Source: Bacteroidales bacterium UBA3824
GTDB lineage: Bacteria > Bacteroidota > Bacteroidia > Bacteroidales > UBA3824
Direction: 5' to 3'
DNA: 11,449 nucleotides
Assembly: GCA_002393195.1 (NCBI GenBank)
Contig: DGIK01000101.1
Span: 1 to 11,449, forward strand
Of the stretch, positions 6,418-11,449 are shown piece by piece. A program made the translations under genes and the position numbers. The first letter of the stretch is position 1, and each line of letters begins with the position of its first letter. The notes beneath the pieces are model-generated. The model did no database searches, was not told where the DNA came from, and saw only the letters and a list, made by a program, of their open reading frames with translations.

Positions 6418-7647
6418 ATGGACAAAGCCTTAACGGAGTTCATCGACAAGTTGCGTTCCGCAATCAAGAAACGCACTTACGTAAAACTGTTGCTCACCAA
6501 GAGGGTACTCGGCAACCAGAACCTCAACAAGATTGTGGTCAGGTACGTGGAACTCAGCGGCAAGCCCCACTTGCAGTTCGTGTATAAGTACGACCGCAAC
6601 GACGAGGCCAAAAACTTCACCATCGAAGACGGCATCACGCAACTCCAAAGCATCATCGGCAACAACTTCCTCGACAATTACCTCTACACCACCAAGGAGG
6701 ACTTGAATCTGAGATACAACAACAAGAACGAGGGCAAGATCATCAAGAGCAAGCCCACCTTCAACGAAGCCGCCGACGGCTCGCACGACGAGGCCAAGAA
6801 ACGCCTCCTCGACACCAAGAAGAGCGTTTACTTCAAGTCGCTCGGCATCACCGACAACAAGGGTGACATCATCCCGAGTATGAACGCCAAGTACAAGCAG
6901 GTGGAGAAGTTTGTGGAGATCATCGACTCTCTCGCCGACAATGTGAAGGACTGCTCCCCCGTCAAGATTGCCGATATGGGCTGCGGCAAGGGCTACCTCA
7001 CATTCGCCACATACGACTACCTGACCAACAACCGCGAACTCGCCGTCGATATGAAGGGCGTAGAGACACAGGAAAACCTCGTAAAATTCTGCAACAACAT
7101 CGCTCAGAAGTCATCTTTTGGCGGCCTTGAATTTGTGCAGAGCAACATCAACGACTACAAGCCGGGCGAACTCGACATCCTCATCGCGCTCCACGCCTGC
7201 GACACCGCCACCGACGACGCCATCTACCTTGGCATACAGTCGGGCGCAAAACTCATCGTCGTATCGCCGTGCTGCCACAAGCAGATTCGTCAGCAGATGA
7301 AAATCACGTCCAACAACGTCCTCGAACCCGCGCTCAAATACGGCGTGGTGATGGAACGTATGGCAGAATTGCTGACAGACTCGTTGCGCGTGCTCATCCT
7401 CAACAAAAACGGCTACAAGACCAAACTCTTTGAGTTTATCGAGCCGGAGTTCACTTCAAAGAACACAATCATCACCGCCGAGAAGGGCGAAATGCCTTCG
7501 GCTGAGGAGCAGGCTGCAATCCAGGCTCAGATCGACGCCATCAAAAACAAATTTGGCATCAAGTTCCACTACCTCGAAAAACTCATCGAGAACCCCACAG
7601 ACCAGAGCTGGCGCATCCTCAACGCACAATGCGCCAAGAGCGAGTAA
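6418..7647 (+). CDS. SAM-dependent methyltransferase (METTL25/RRNAD1/GSTCD-like class I fold)
   Basis: The product is 409 residues and cytoplasmic. Residues 1-170 form an N-terminal domain of unknown role. The SAM-binding motif is Ile-Ala-Asp-Met-Gly-Cys-Gly-Lys-Gly (184-192), with an acidic residue at the end of the next strand (Glu216 in Gly-Val-Glu). Leu-His-Ala-Cys-Asp-Thr-Ala-Thr-Asp (258-266) and Ser-Pro-Cys-Cys-His-Lys (283-288) are the paired signatures of the methyltransferase family that includes eukaryotic METTL25, RRNAD1 and GSTCD; the Cys-Cys-His triad there may bind metal or substrate. The substrate is unknown; protein or RNA are both possible. It ends in tandem in-frame stops (TAA 7645-7647, TAG 7648-7650) and is followed by a strong hairpin at 7692-7756. 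It is divergent from the phosphatase gene and seems monocistronic. Confidence 0.85.
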   Translation: MDKALTEFIDKLRSAIKKRTYVKLLLTKRVLGNQNLNKIVVRYVELSGKPHLQFVYKYDRNDEAKNFTIEDGITQLQSIIGNNFLDNYLYTTKEDLNLRYNNKNEGKIIKSKPTFNEAADGSHDEAKKRLLDTKKSVYFKSLGITDNKGDIIPSMNAKYKQVEKFVEIIDSLADNVKDCSPVKIADMGCGKGYLTFATYDYLTNNRELAVDMKGVETQENLVKFCNNIAQKSSFGGLEFVQSNINDYKPGELDILIALHACDTATDDAIYLGIQSGAKLIVVSPCCHKQIRQQMKITSNNVLEPALKYGVVMERMAELLTDSLRVLILNKNGYKTKLFEFIEPEFTSKNTIITAEKGEMPSAEEQAAIQAQIDAIKNKFGIKFHYLEKLIENPTDQSWRILNAQCAKSE

Positions 7648-7691
7648 TAGGCTGTGAGTCTTTGGACAACGCGAACCAATTTTTTAATTTG

Positions 7692-7756
7692 ACAACGAAT
7701 TAAACGATTAAAGGCGAATCGCATCAAACATTTGTTTTAGTCGTTTAATTCGTTGT
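7692..7756 (+). terminator. Large AT-rich hairpin with T-run between methyltransferase and tatA
   Basis: The perfect 16-bp arms are ACAACGAATTAAACGA (7692-7707) and its exact reverse complement (7741-7756). The stem can extend inward by a T-G pair and four A/T pairs to about 21 bp. The arm is followed by TTTT (7757-7760), so it could act as an intrinsic terminator 45 nt past the methyltransferase stop. The inner loop holds a further GCGA-a-TCGC pair. It ends 20 nt before the tatA ATG, so it could equally be an attenuator or leader structure of the tat operon. The stem is much longer and more AT-rich than usual terminators, which may also mean a dispersed repeat. Confidence 0.65.
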
Positions 7757-7776
7757 TTTTAATAAAAAACCAAATT

Positions 7777-8001
7777 ATGCTATTAGGAATCATTGGAGGA
7801 CAGGAACTCATCGTAATACTCATCATCGCGCTGCTGATATTTGGCGGCAAGAAGATACCCGAACTGATGCGCGGCCTCGGCAAGGGCGTCAAGGAGTACA
7901 AAAACGCGCTCCACAGCGTGGACGACGACGAGCAGAAGGGCAAGGAGGACGGCAACTCCCCCACCCCGCCCGACAACAACACAGGCAACACGCAGAAATA
8001 A
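7777..8001 (+). CDS. tatA: Twin-arginine translocase subunit TatA/E
   Basis: The product is 74 residues, a normal length for the family. An N-terminal membrane helix (about residues 9-24, Gln-Glu-Leu then Ile/Val/Leu-rich) is followed by Phe-Gly-Gly-Lys-Lys-Ile-Pro-Glu-Leu (25-33), the hinge signature of TatA/TatE, an amphipathic helix with Gly-Lys-Gly-Val-Lys-Glu (39-44), and a polar acidic tail. Many TatA monomers assemble with TatC to carry folded proteins with a twin-arginine signal across the inner membrane. I chose ATG 7777; a TTG at 7753 would add eight unlike residues and overlap the upstream hairpin. tatC starts 6 nt downstream, so the two genes are one operon. No tatB is seen, so this looks like a minimal TatAC system. 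Confidence 0.92.
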   Translation: MLLGIIGGQELIVILIIALLIFGGKKIPELMRGLGKGVKEYKNALHSVDDDEQKGKEDGNSPTPPDNNTGNTQK

Positions 8002-8007
8002 TCCAAA

Positions 8008-8805
8008 ATGGACAACGCGACAGGCACATTTTGGGATCATTTGGACGTACTCAGGAAAGGGCTGATACGCTCGCTTGCGGCAATAATGGCGGCGGCGGTG
8101 GCAATGTTCCTGATGAAAGAATTTCTATTTGACACCGTGATATTCGGCCCCACGCGGGACGACTTCCCGACATTCAACCTCCTGCGATGGCTGACGGGTT
8201 GTCTGTCGGACGATGCGGCGTCCATCACTGTGGAGCCAATCAAAATCATCAATACACGGCTCTCTGCACAACTACTGACACACCTCAGCGTGTCATTTTG
8301 GGCGGGAGTGATTATCTGTGTGCCATACATAACGGCAGAGATTTGGCTTTTCATAAGTCCGGCATTGTATCAAAACGAAAAGCGAAGCATCATCAAGGCA
8401 TTTATATTCAGCGGATTGCTGTTTTATTTAGGAGCATTGACGGCTTATTATCTGATACTGCCATTGTCGGTGAATTTTCTCGGCAATTATCAAGTGGCAG
8501 ACAACATCGAAAACCTCATCGCCCTCGATTCATACATCGACACACTCATAACTCTCTGCATATCAACGGGAATTGCATTTGAATTGCCGGTGGTGACATT
8601 TTTCCTCGCACGGCTTGGCATTGTGACGCACAAATTTTTGAAGACATACCGCCGCCACGCCTTCCTTGCCGTACTCGTCATCGCCGCAATGATAACCCCA
8701 AGCACCGACATTTTCACAATGTTTGTAACCGCACTGCCATTGCAATTGGTATTTGAACTGAGCGTCTTGGTAGCCCGCCGCGCCGAACGCACTGAACAAA
8801 AATGA
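8008..8805 (+). CDS. tatC: Twin-arginine translocase subunit TatC
   Basis: The product is 265 residues. The N-terminus Phe-Trp-Asp-His-Leu-Asp-Val-Leu-Arg (8-16) is the cytoplasmic signature that helps bind the twin-arginine signal, close to the usual His-Leu-x-Glu-Leu-Arg with Asp-Val in place of Glu-Leu. About six membrane segments follow (for example 18-40, 93-115, 129-152, 177-201, 216-230 and 236-255). Pro-Tyr-Ile-Thr-Ala-Glu-Ile-Trp-Leu-Phe-Ile-Ser-Pro-Ala-Leu (about 105-119) is a clear TatC hallmark. TatC is the receptor for Tat substrates in the inner membrane. It is translated just after tatA with a 6-nt gap. The stop codon TGA (8803-8805) is built into the stem of a terminator hairpin. 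No Tat substrate gene is evident beside it. Confidence 0.93.
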   Translation: MDNATGTFWDHLDVLRKGLIRSLAAIMAAAVAMFLMKEFLFDTVIFGPTRDDFPTFNLLRWLTGCLSDDAASITVEPIKIINTRLSAQLLTHLSVSFWAGVIICVPYITAEIWLFISPALYQNEKRSIIKAFIFSGLLFYLGALTAYYLILPLSVNFLGNYQVADNIENLIALDSYIDTLITLCISTGIAFELPVVTFFLARLGIVTHKFLKTYRRHAFLAVLVIAAMITPSTDIFTMFVTALPLQLVFELSVLVARRAERTEQK

Positions 8806-8830
8806 CCGCCGTTGGCGGTCTGAGTTTTTC
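8804..8830 (+). terminator. Intrinsic terminator after tatC
   Basis: GACCGCC (8804-8810), loop GTT, GGCGGTC (8814-8820) form a 7-bp GC-rich stem, followed by TGAG and a run of five T (8825-8829). The stem starts inside the tatC stop codon. This is the clearest conventional terminator in the window. Confidence 0.75.
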
Positions 8831-8839
8831 TCAAACATA

Positions 8840-8912
8840 AATTAAAAGAATAGTAAAGAATTAAAAGAATGACAAAAAAAAATTCTTTCAATTCTTTTTA
8901 ATTCTTTAAATT
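8840..8912. repeat. AT-rich inverted/direct repeat cluster (AATTAAAAGAAT family)
   Basis: AATTAAAAGAAT occurs at 8840-8851 and 8859-8870 in direct orientation. After a run of nine A, three inverted variants follow with a 9- to 10-bp step: 8882-8893, 8891-8903 and 8901-8912. The longest pairing joins 8855-8870 with 8891-8907 (16 bp, one bulged T). Together with the flanking GC hairpins this fills almost the whole tatC-HAD gap. Confidence 0.8.
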
Positions 8913-8928
8913 ATCGGATAAAGAAAAG

Positions 8929-8942
8929 CCGCCGCAAGGCGG
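8929..8942. repeat. GC-rich hairpin CCGCC-gcaa-GGCGG before the HAD gene
   Basis: A 5-bp stem closed by a GCAA tetraloop, which is a stable GNRA loop on the plus strand. On the minus strand the stem is followed by CTTTTCTTT, terminator-like, but no minus-strand gene ends here. Its stem resembles that of the tatC terminator, so the two may frame one repeat element. Confidence 0.5.
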
Positions 8943-8964
8943 TAACAATTAATGTTTTACGATT

Positions 8965-9609
8965 ATGACAACAATAATATTTGATATGGACGGCGTGCTG
9001 ATAGATTCGGAGCCGTATTGGAGAGAAGTGGAGAAGGCGGTTTTCCTTAGGGAAGGCGTTGACATCACCGACGAAATGTGTTACAATGTGCAAGGTCTCA
9101 AAGCCGAACACGTAGTGGAGACTTGGGTGAAGCAATTTCCGCATCTCAAACATACCGTCAATGACTATGTAGAATGGATTCAAGAAGGCGTCCGACAGAT
9201 TATCAACACCAAAGGACAGCCAATGGACGGCGTATTGGACACGTTGGAATATTTCAAGCAAAAGGGCTGCAAGATGCTCGTGGCATCGTCGTCCAACTAC
9301 GTATTAATCAATACAGTAATCGACAAACTCGGCATCCGCAAATATTTTGACGTAATCCACTCCTCGCAGGACGAAAAACTCGGCAAACCGCATCCCGACG
9401 TATTCCTGCACGCCGCCGAGCGCATCGGCAGCCGTCCCGACGACTGCATCGTCATAGAAGATTCAGCCAACGGCGTCCGCGCCGCCAAAGCAGCAAATAT
9501 GAAGGTGATTGCAATCCCCGCACCCACCAACTACGACAACCCTGTGTTTGCAATTGCGGATTACAAACTCAAAAGTATGACGGAAGTGATTGGATTGCAC
9601 ATCCTCTAA
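8965..9609 (+). CDS. HAD-superfamily sugar-phosphate phosphatase (beta-phosphoglucomutase-like, HxpB/YniC-like)
   Basis: The product is 214 residues and cytoplasmic. All four HAD motifs are present: Asp7-Met-Asp9-Gly (nucleophile and acid/base), Ser108 in Val-Ala-Ser-Ser (motif II), Lys141 in Gly-Lys-Pro-His-Pro-Asp (motif III) and Glu165-Asp166 in Ile-Glu-Asp-Ser-Ala-Asn-Gly (motif IV, Mg binding). An alpha-helical cap lies at about 18-85. The opening Asp-Met-Asp-Gly-Val-Leu-Ile-Asp-Ser-Glu-Pro and the late Pro-Ala-Pro (185-187) before Ala-Asp-Tyr-Lys-Leu resemble E. coli YniC/HxpB, a hexitol and 2-deoxyglucose 6-phosphatase, so a sugar-phosphate phosphatase is likely. A beta-phosphoglucomutase is the main alternative. 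The stop TAA (9607-9609) overlaps the stop of the convergent KtrA gene. Confidence 0.88.
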   Translation: MTTIIFDMDGVLIDSEPYWREVEKAVFLREGVDITDEMCYNVQGLKAEHVVETWVKQFPHLKHTVNDYVEWIQEGVRQIINTKGQPMDGVLDTLEYFKQKGCKMLVASSSNYVLINTVIDKLGIRKYFDVIHSSQDEKLGKPHPDVFLHAAERIGSRPDDCIVIEDSANGVRAAKAANMKVIAIPAPTNYDNPVFAIADYKLKSMTEVIGLHIL

Positions 9610-10301
9610 TCCTCCACAAACGCCCTCAAATCCTTCGCCAAGCCGAATACCACAATCCTGTCGCCGTCTTGCAGGAGCGTGTCGGCGCGGGGGTCCATAA
9701 TCTTGCGTTCGCGGATTATCTTGCCACGCCAATTGGTGCGCTCCTCCATACGGAGGATACTCAAGATGTTGAGGTGATATTTGCTGCGGAAGTCAGTGTC
9801 CTTGATTATCATACCGAAATACCGCTTTGGCAAATCCACCTCCGCGACCTTGTGTTGGTCAAAAAGGCTAAACACTTCCTGTGCGCCCGTCAGCGAAAGG
9901 CGGTCGGTCAAGCGCTCTGCGGATTCCTCCTCGGGGTGCACGATTTCTATCTTGTCGTCAATCGCCTCCAACACGCGCTGATGCGTGTCGTTGATACAAC
10001 GGCAGATAAGGCGTTTGGTCTCGTCCATTTGGTGGAACGTCGCGGTAACGAGTATCGACTGTCCAATGTCCTCGCCGATTGCCACAATGATGCTGTCGGC
10101 CTCGTCCCACACGGGCAGACCCGCCTTGATGGCGTTGACATCCGTGCAGTCCAAAACCACCGACGAAGTGATTTGGTCTTTGAGCGCGTCCACCCTCTTA
10201 TAAGAAGTGTCCGCCCCATAAACCTCGTTGCCGGCATTCGTAAGCCGTATCGCCAACGACGACCCAAAATTTCCAAGTCCTACTATGATGTATTTTTTCA
10301 T
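9606..10301 (-). CDS. ktrA: KtrA/TrkA-type potassium uptake regulatory protein (RCK domain)
   Basis: The product is 231 residues, the length of a single-RCK KtrA-type subunit rather than the double-length E. coli TrkA. The Rossmann nucleotide site is Gly-Leu-Gly-Asn-Phe-Gly (8-13), with an acidic Asp31 at the end of the second strand. An RCK_N domain covers about 1-125 and an RCK_C (TrkA_C) domain about 145-231. Such proteins form cytoplasmic rings that gate a membrane KtrB/TrkH potassium channel in response to ATP/ADP or NAD(H). No channel gene is adjacent, since the next gene upstream is divergent, so the partner must be elsewhere. I chose ATG 10299-10301 because homology begins there and a well-placed promoter lies 25 bp upstream; a longer frame to 10397 would include that promoter. 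Confidence 0.9.
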   Translation of the reverse strand: MKKYIIVGLGNFGSSLAIRLTNAGNEVYGADTSYKRVDALKDQITSSVVLDCTDVNAIKAGLPVWDEADSIIVAIGEDIGQSILVTATFHQMDETKRLICRCINDTHQRVLEAIDDKIEIVHPEEESAERLTDRLSLTGAQEVFSLFDQHKVAEVDLPKRYFGMIIKDTDFRSKYHLNILSILRMEERTNWRGKIIRERKIMDPRADTLLQDGDRIVVFGLAKDLRAFVED

Positions 10302-10325
10302 AATTGTCGCAATAATTTGTAAATG

Positions 10326-10356
10326 CAAAACTAATGATTTTTGTGGAATTGGCAAA
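10326..10356 (-). promoter_or_regulatory. Promoter of the ktrA-like gene
   Basis: On the minus strand, TTTG (10356-10353), a 19-nt spacer, then TAGTTTTG (10333-10326) match the Bacteroidota consensus in sequence and spacing. Transcription would start near 10319, giving a leader of roughly 20 nt. This also supports the short start codon at 10301. Confidence 0.6.
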
Positions 10357-10402
10357 AAAAGATGAGATAATGTACAACAATAAATATTAAAGAGCAAATG
10401 TT

Positions 10403-10417
10403 AAAAAAAAAAAAAAA
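10403..10417 (+). repeat. Homopolymer A15 tract upstream of the lipoprotein promoter
   Basis: Fifteen consecutive A residues lie 6 bp before the predicted -33 element of the BspA-like lipoprotein gene. Tracts this long are prone to slippage and can also act as UP-like or bent DNA. Confidence 0.9.
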
Positions 10418-10423
10418 GGATTT

Positions 10424-10451
10424 TTTGTTGTTAAATTTTTTCTTATCTTTG
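10424..10451 (+). promoter_or_regulatory. Promoter of the BspA-like lipoprotein gene
   Basis: TTTG at 10424-10427 and TATCTTTG at 10444-10451 match -33 and -7 of the Bacteroidota sigma factor consensus; the spacer is 16 nt, slightly short. The -7 element is followed by CCGTTGG. The predicted leader is about 68 nt. Confidence 0.6.
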
Positions 10452-10524
10452 CCGTTGGATTTACGTATTACTTTTTACAGAATCCGAAATAAAATCATAA
10501 AACACCAAAATCAGTTTAAAAGTT

Positions 10525-11449
10525 ATGAATAACATCCGATTATTACAAATTGTGTTGTCGGCTGTATTGATGTTTGGATTTGCGGCTTGTAGCGACGATG
10601 ACAAGCCTGAAAATCCGAACAACAATCCTGACAACCCACAGGAACAGACCGACCCCATCCCAAACATCCCCACAAAGGATGTAACAGTAGAACAGCTCTC
10701 ACAAGCTCTCGACGTTTTGGCAAAAGAGACGCCCAAAGAAGAACAAGTGGCACTCACAATCGCCGAGAAGATTACCGCCGACGACTTCAACACAATCTCG
10801 CAGTCGCTCAAATCTCATGGTGATCTCAACACAATCCTCGACCTCTCAAAGACCGAAATCACAACCGTCCCGACAGCGGCATTCGAGGATGTACCCAACC
10901 TCACCGGCATCGTGCTGCCCAATGCTGTCGTAGAAATCCAGGACGGAGCATTCAAGGGCTGCAAGACTCTACGTTCCGTTACGCTGTCGTCAACACTACA
11001 AAAACAGGCCACAGACAACGATACTCCAACTGCGAAAACAGGCAAAATCGGAGTGTCGGCTTTTGAAGGCTGTACTATGCTCTCAATTGTCTTCATACCA
11101 GAAAACATCGTCGAGATTGGTGAAAAAGCATTCCTCAAATGTGAATCACTCAAAGAAATCCACATCGCAAATTTCTTTGAAAACTCCGTAAAACTTGATT
11201 TTATGCCGGAAGTCGTAGTTTTCGTTCCTAAAAGCATAAAAAACACCTTCCTCGCATCGATATTCTGGAACGACTACAACATCGCAGCAGAAGGCGAAAT
11301 ATTTGACCATACAGCTCCGAAAAATTTTGGCGGACGTACATTTTCACTCGAAGAGGCTGCTAAAGAATGTCTCAATTTCAGGTATGATGGCAGTTATGCC
11401 CGTACAGGTTATACATACGATCTGTGCCGTGGTGATGAGGTTTGGAACT
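10525..11449 (+). CDS. BspA-like leucine-rich-repeat surface lipoprotein, 5' part; continues past window
   Basis: The frame opens at ATG 10525 and stays open to the window edge, giving 308 codons with no stop. Residues 1-21 form a lipoprotein signal peptide with lipobox Phe-Ala-Ala-Cys22. Cys22 is followed by Ser-Asp-Asp-Asp-Lys, which resembles the acidic signal that sends lipoproteins to the cell surface in Bacteroidota. A Pro/Asn/Gln-rich linker (about 28-50) leads to a helical segment (53-100). Degenerate BspA/LRR_5-type repeats follow, seen as Ala-Phe-Glu (119-121), Gly-Ala-Phe-Lys-Gly-Cys (141-146), Ala-Phe-Glu-Gly-Cys (179-183) and Lys-Ala-Phe-Leu-Lys-Cys (201-206), each in a Leu/Ile/Val-rich context at steps of about 22-38 residues. 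From about 255 on the sequence is no longer repeat-like. Such proteins often serve in adhesion or host and particle binding; the ligand cannot be told. Confidence 0.85.
   Translation, partial: MNNIRLLQIVLSAVLMFGFAACSDDDKPENPNNNPDNPQEQTDPIPNIPTKDVTVEQLSQALDVLAKETPKEEQVALTIAEKITADDFNTISQSLKSHGDLNTILDLSKTEITTVPTAAFEDVPNLTGIVLPNAVVEIQDGAFKGCKTLRSVTLSSTLQKQATDNDTPTAKTGKIGVSAFEGCTMLSIVFIPENIVEIGEKAFLKCESLKEIHIANFFENSVKLDFMPEVVVFVPKSIKNTFLASIFWNDYNIAAEGEIFDHTAPKNFGGRTFSLEEAAKECLNFRYDGSYARTGYTYDLCRGDEVWN

Noticed and set aside
6234..6476. An 80-codon minus-strand frame with a hydrophobic segment, overlapping the methyltransferase start
   Set aside because: It overlaps the coding start of a well-supported gene, its hydrophobicity comes from AT-rich DNA, and no promoter or homology is apparent.
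9669..10322. A 217-codon plus-strand frame antisense to the ktrA-like gene
   Set aside because: Shadow frame; the minus strand carries the GxGxxG Rossmann motif and RCK domains.

Overview
The window looks like a chromosome segment from a member of the Bacteroidota, most likely Bacteroidales. The reasons are moderate GC with AT-rich intergenic DNA, thioredoxin-fold proteins of the TlpA/DUF5106 style, a lipoprotein with a Cys-Ser-Asp-Asp-Asp start as in surface-export signals of this phylum, a BspA-like leucine-rich-repeat protein, and promoters that fit the Bacteroidota -33 TTTG / -7 TAnnTTTG pattern. No tRNA, rRNA, CRISPR array, transposase or prophage gene was seen.

Layout, left to right. 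(1) Positions 1-1728: two tandem, probably co-transcribed, exported thioredoxin-fold proteins; the first is cut by the window edge. (2) 1728-1989: two different blocks of short tandem repeats (14 copies of a 7-mer, then 9 copies of a 13-mer) lie directly upstream of a DJ-1/PfpI family gene (2023-2577). (3) 2593-2620: a perfect 28-bp palindrome, then a diheme cytochrome c peroxidase/MauG family lipoprotein that appears to start at TTG (2645-3721). (4) Minus strand, 3755-6089: a SpoIIE-type (PP2C-like) phosphatase with periplasmic TPRs, followed by a SiaC/DUF1987 protein. Together they look like a partner-switching pair without the expected SiaB kinase next to them. (5) 6418-7647: a SAM-dependent methyltransferase. 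(6) 7777-8805: tatA-tatC, a minimal twin-arginine translocase operon, bounded on both sides by AT-rich inverted repeats. (7) 8965-9609: a HAD sugar-phosphate phosphatase whose stop codon overlaps that of a convergent KtrA/TrkA-type potassium-channel regulator (9606-10301, minus). (8) 10525 to the right edge: the 5' part of a BspA-like surface lipoprotein, with a run of 15 A just upstream of its predicted promoter.

The left third has a redox and envelope theme (two exported thioredoxin-fold proteins, a DJ-1 protein and a diheme peroxidase). The middle is signalling, and the right is export, metabolism and ion homeostasis. I see no single large new system. The observations most worth following are the SiaA/SiaC pair without SiaB, the MauG-like Tyr in the diheme enzyme, the stacked repeats at gene borders, and the poly-A tract in the lipoprotein promoter region.
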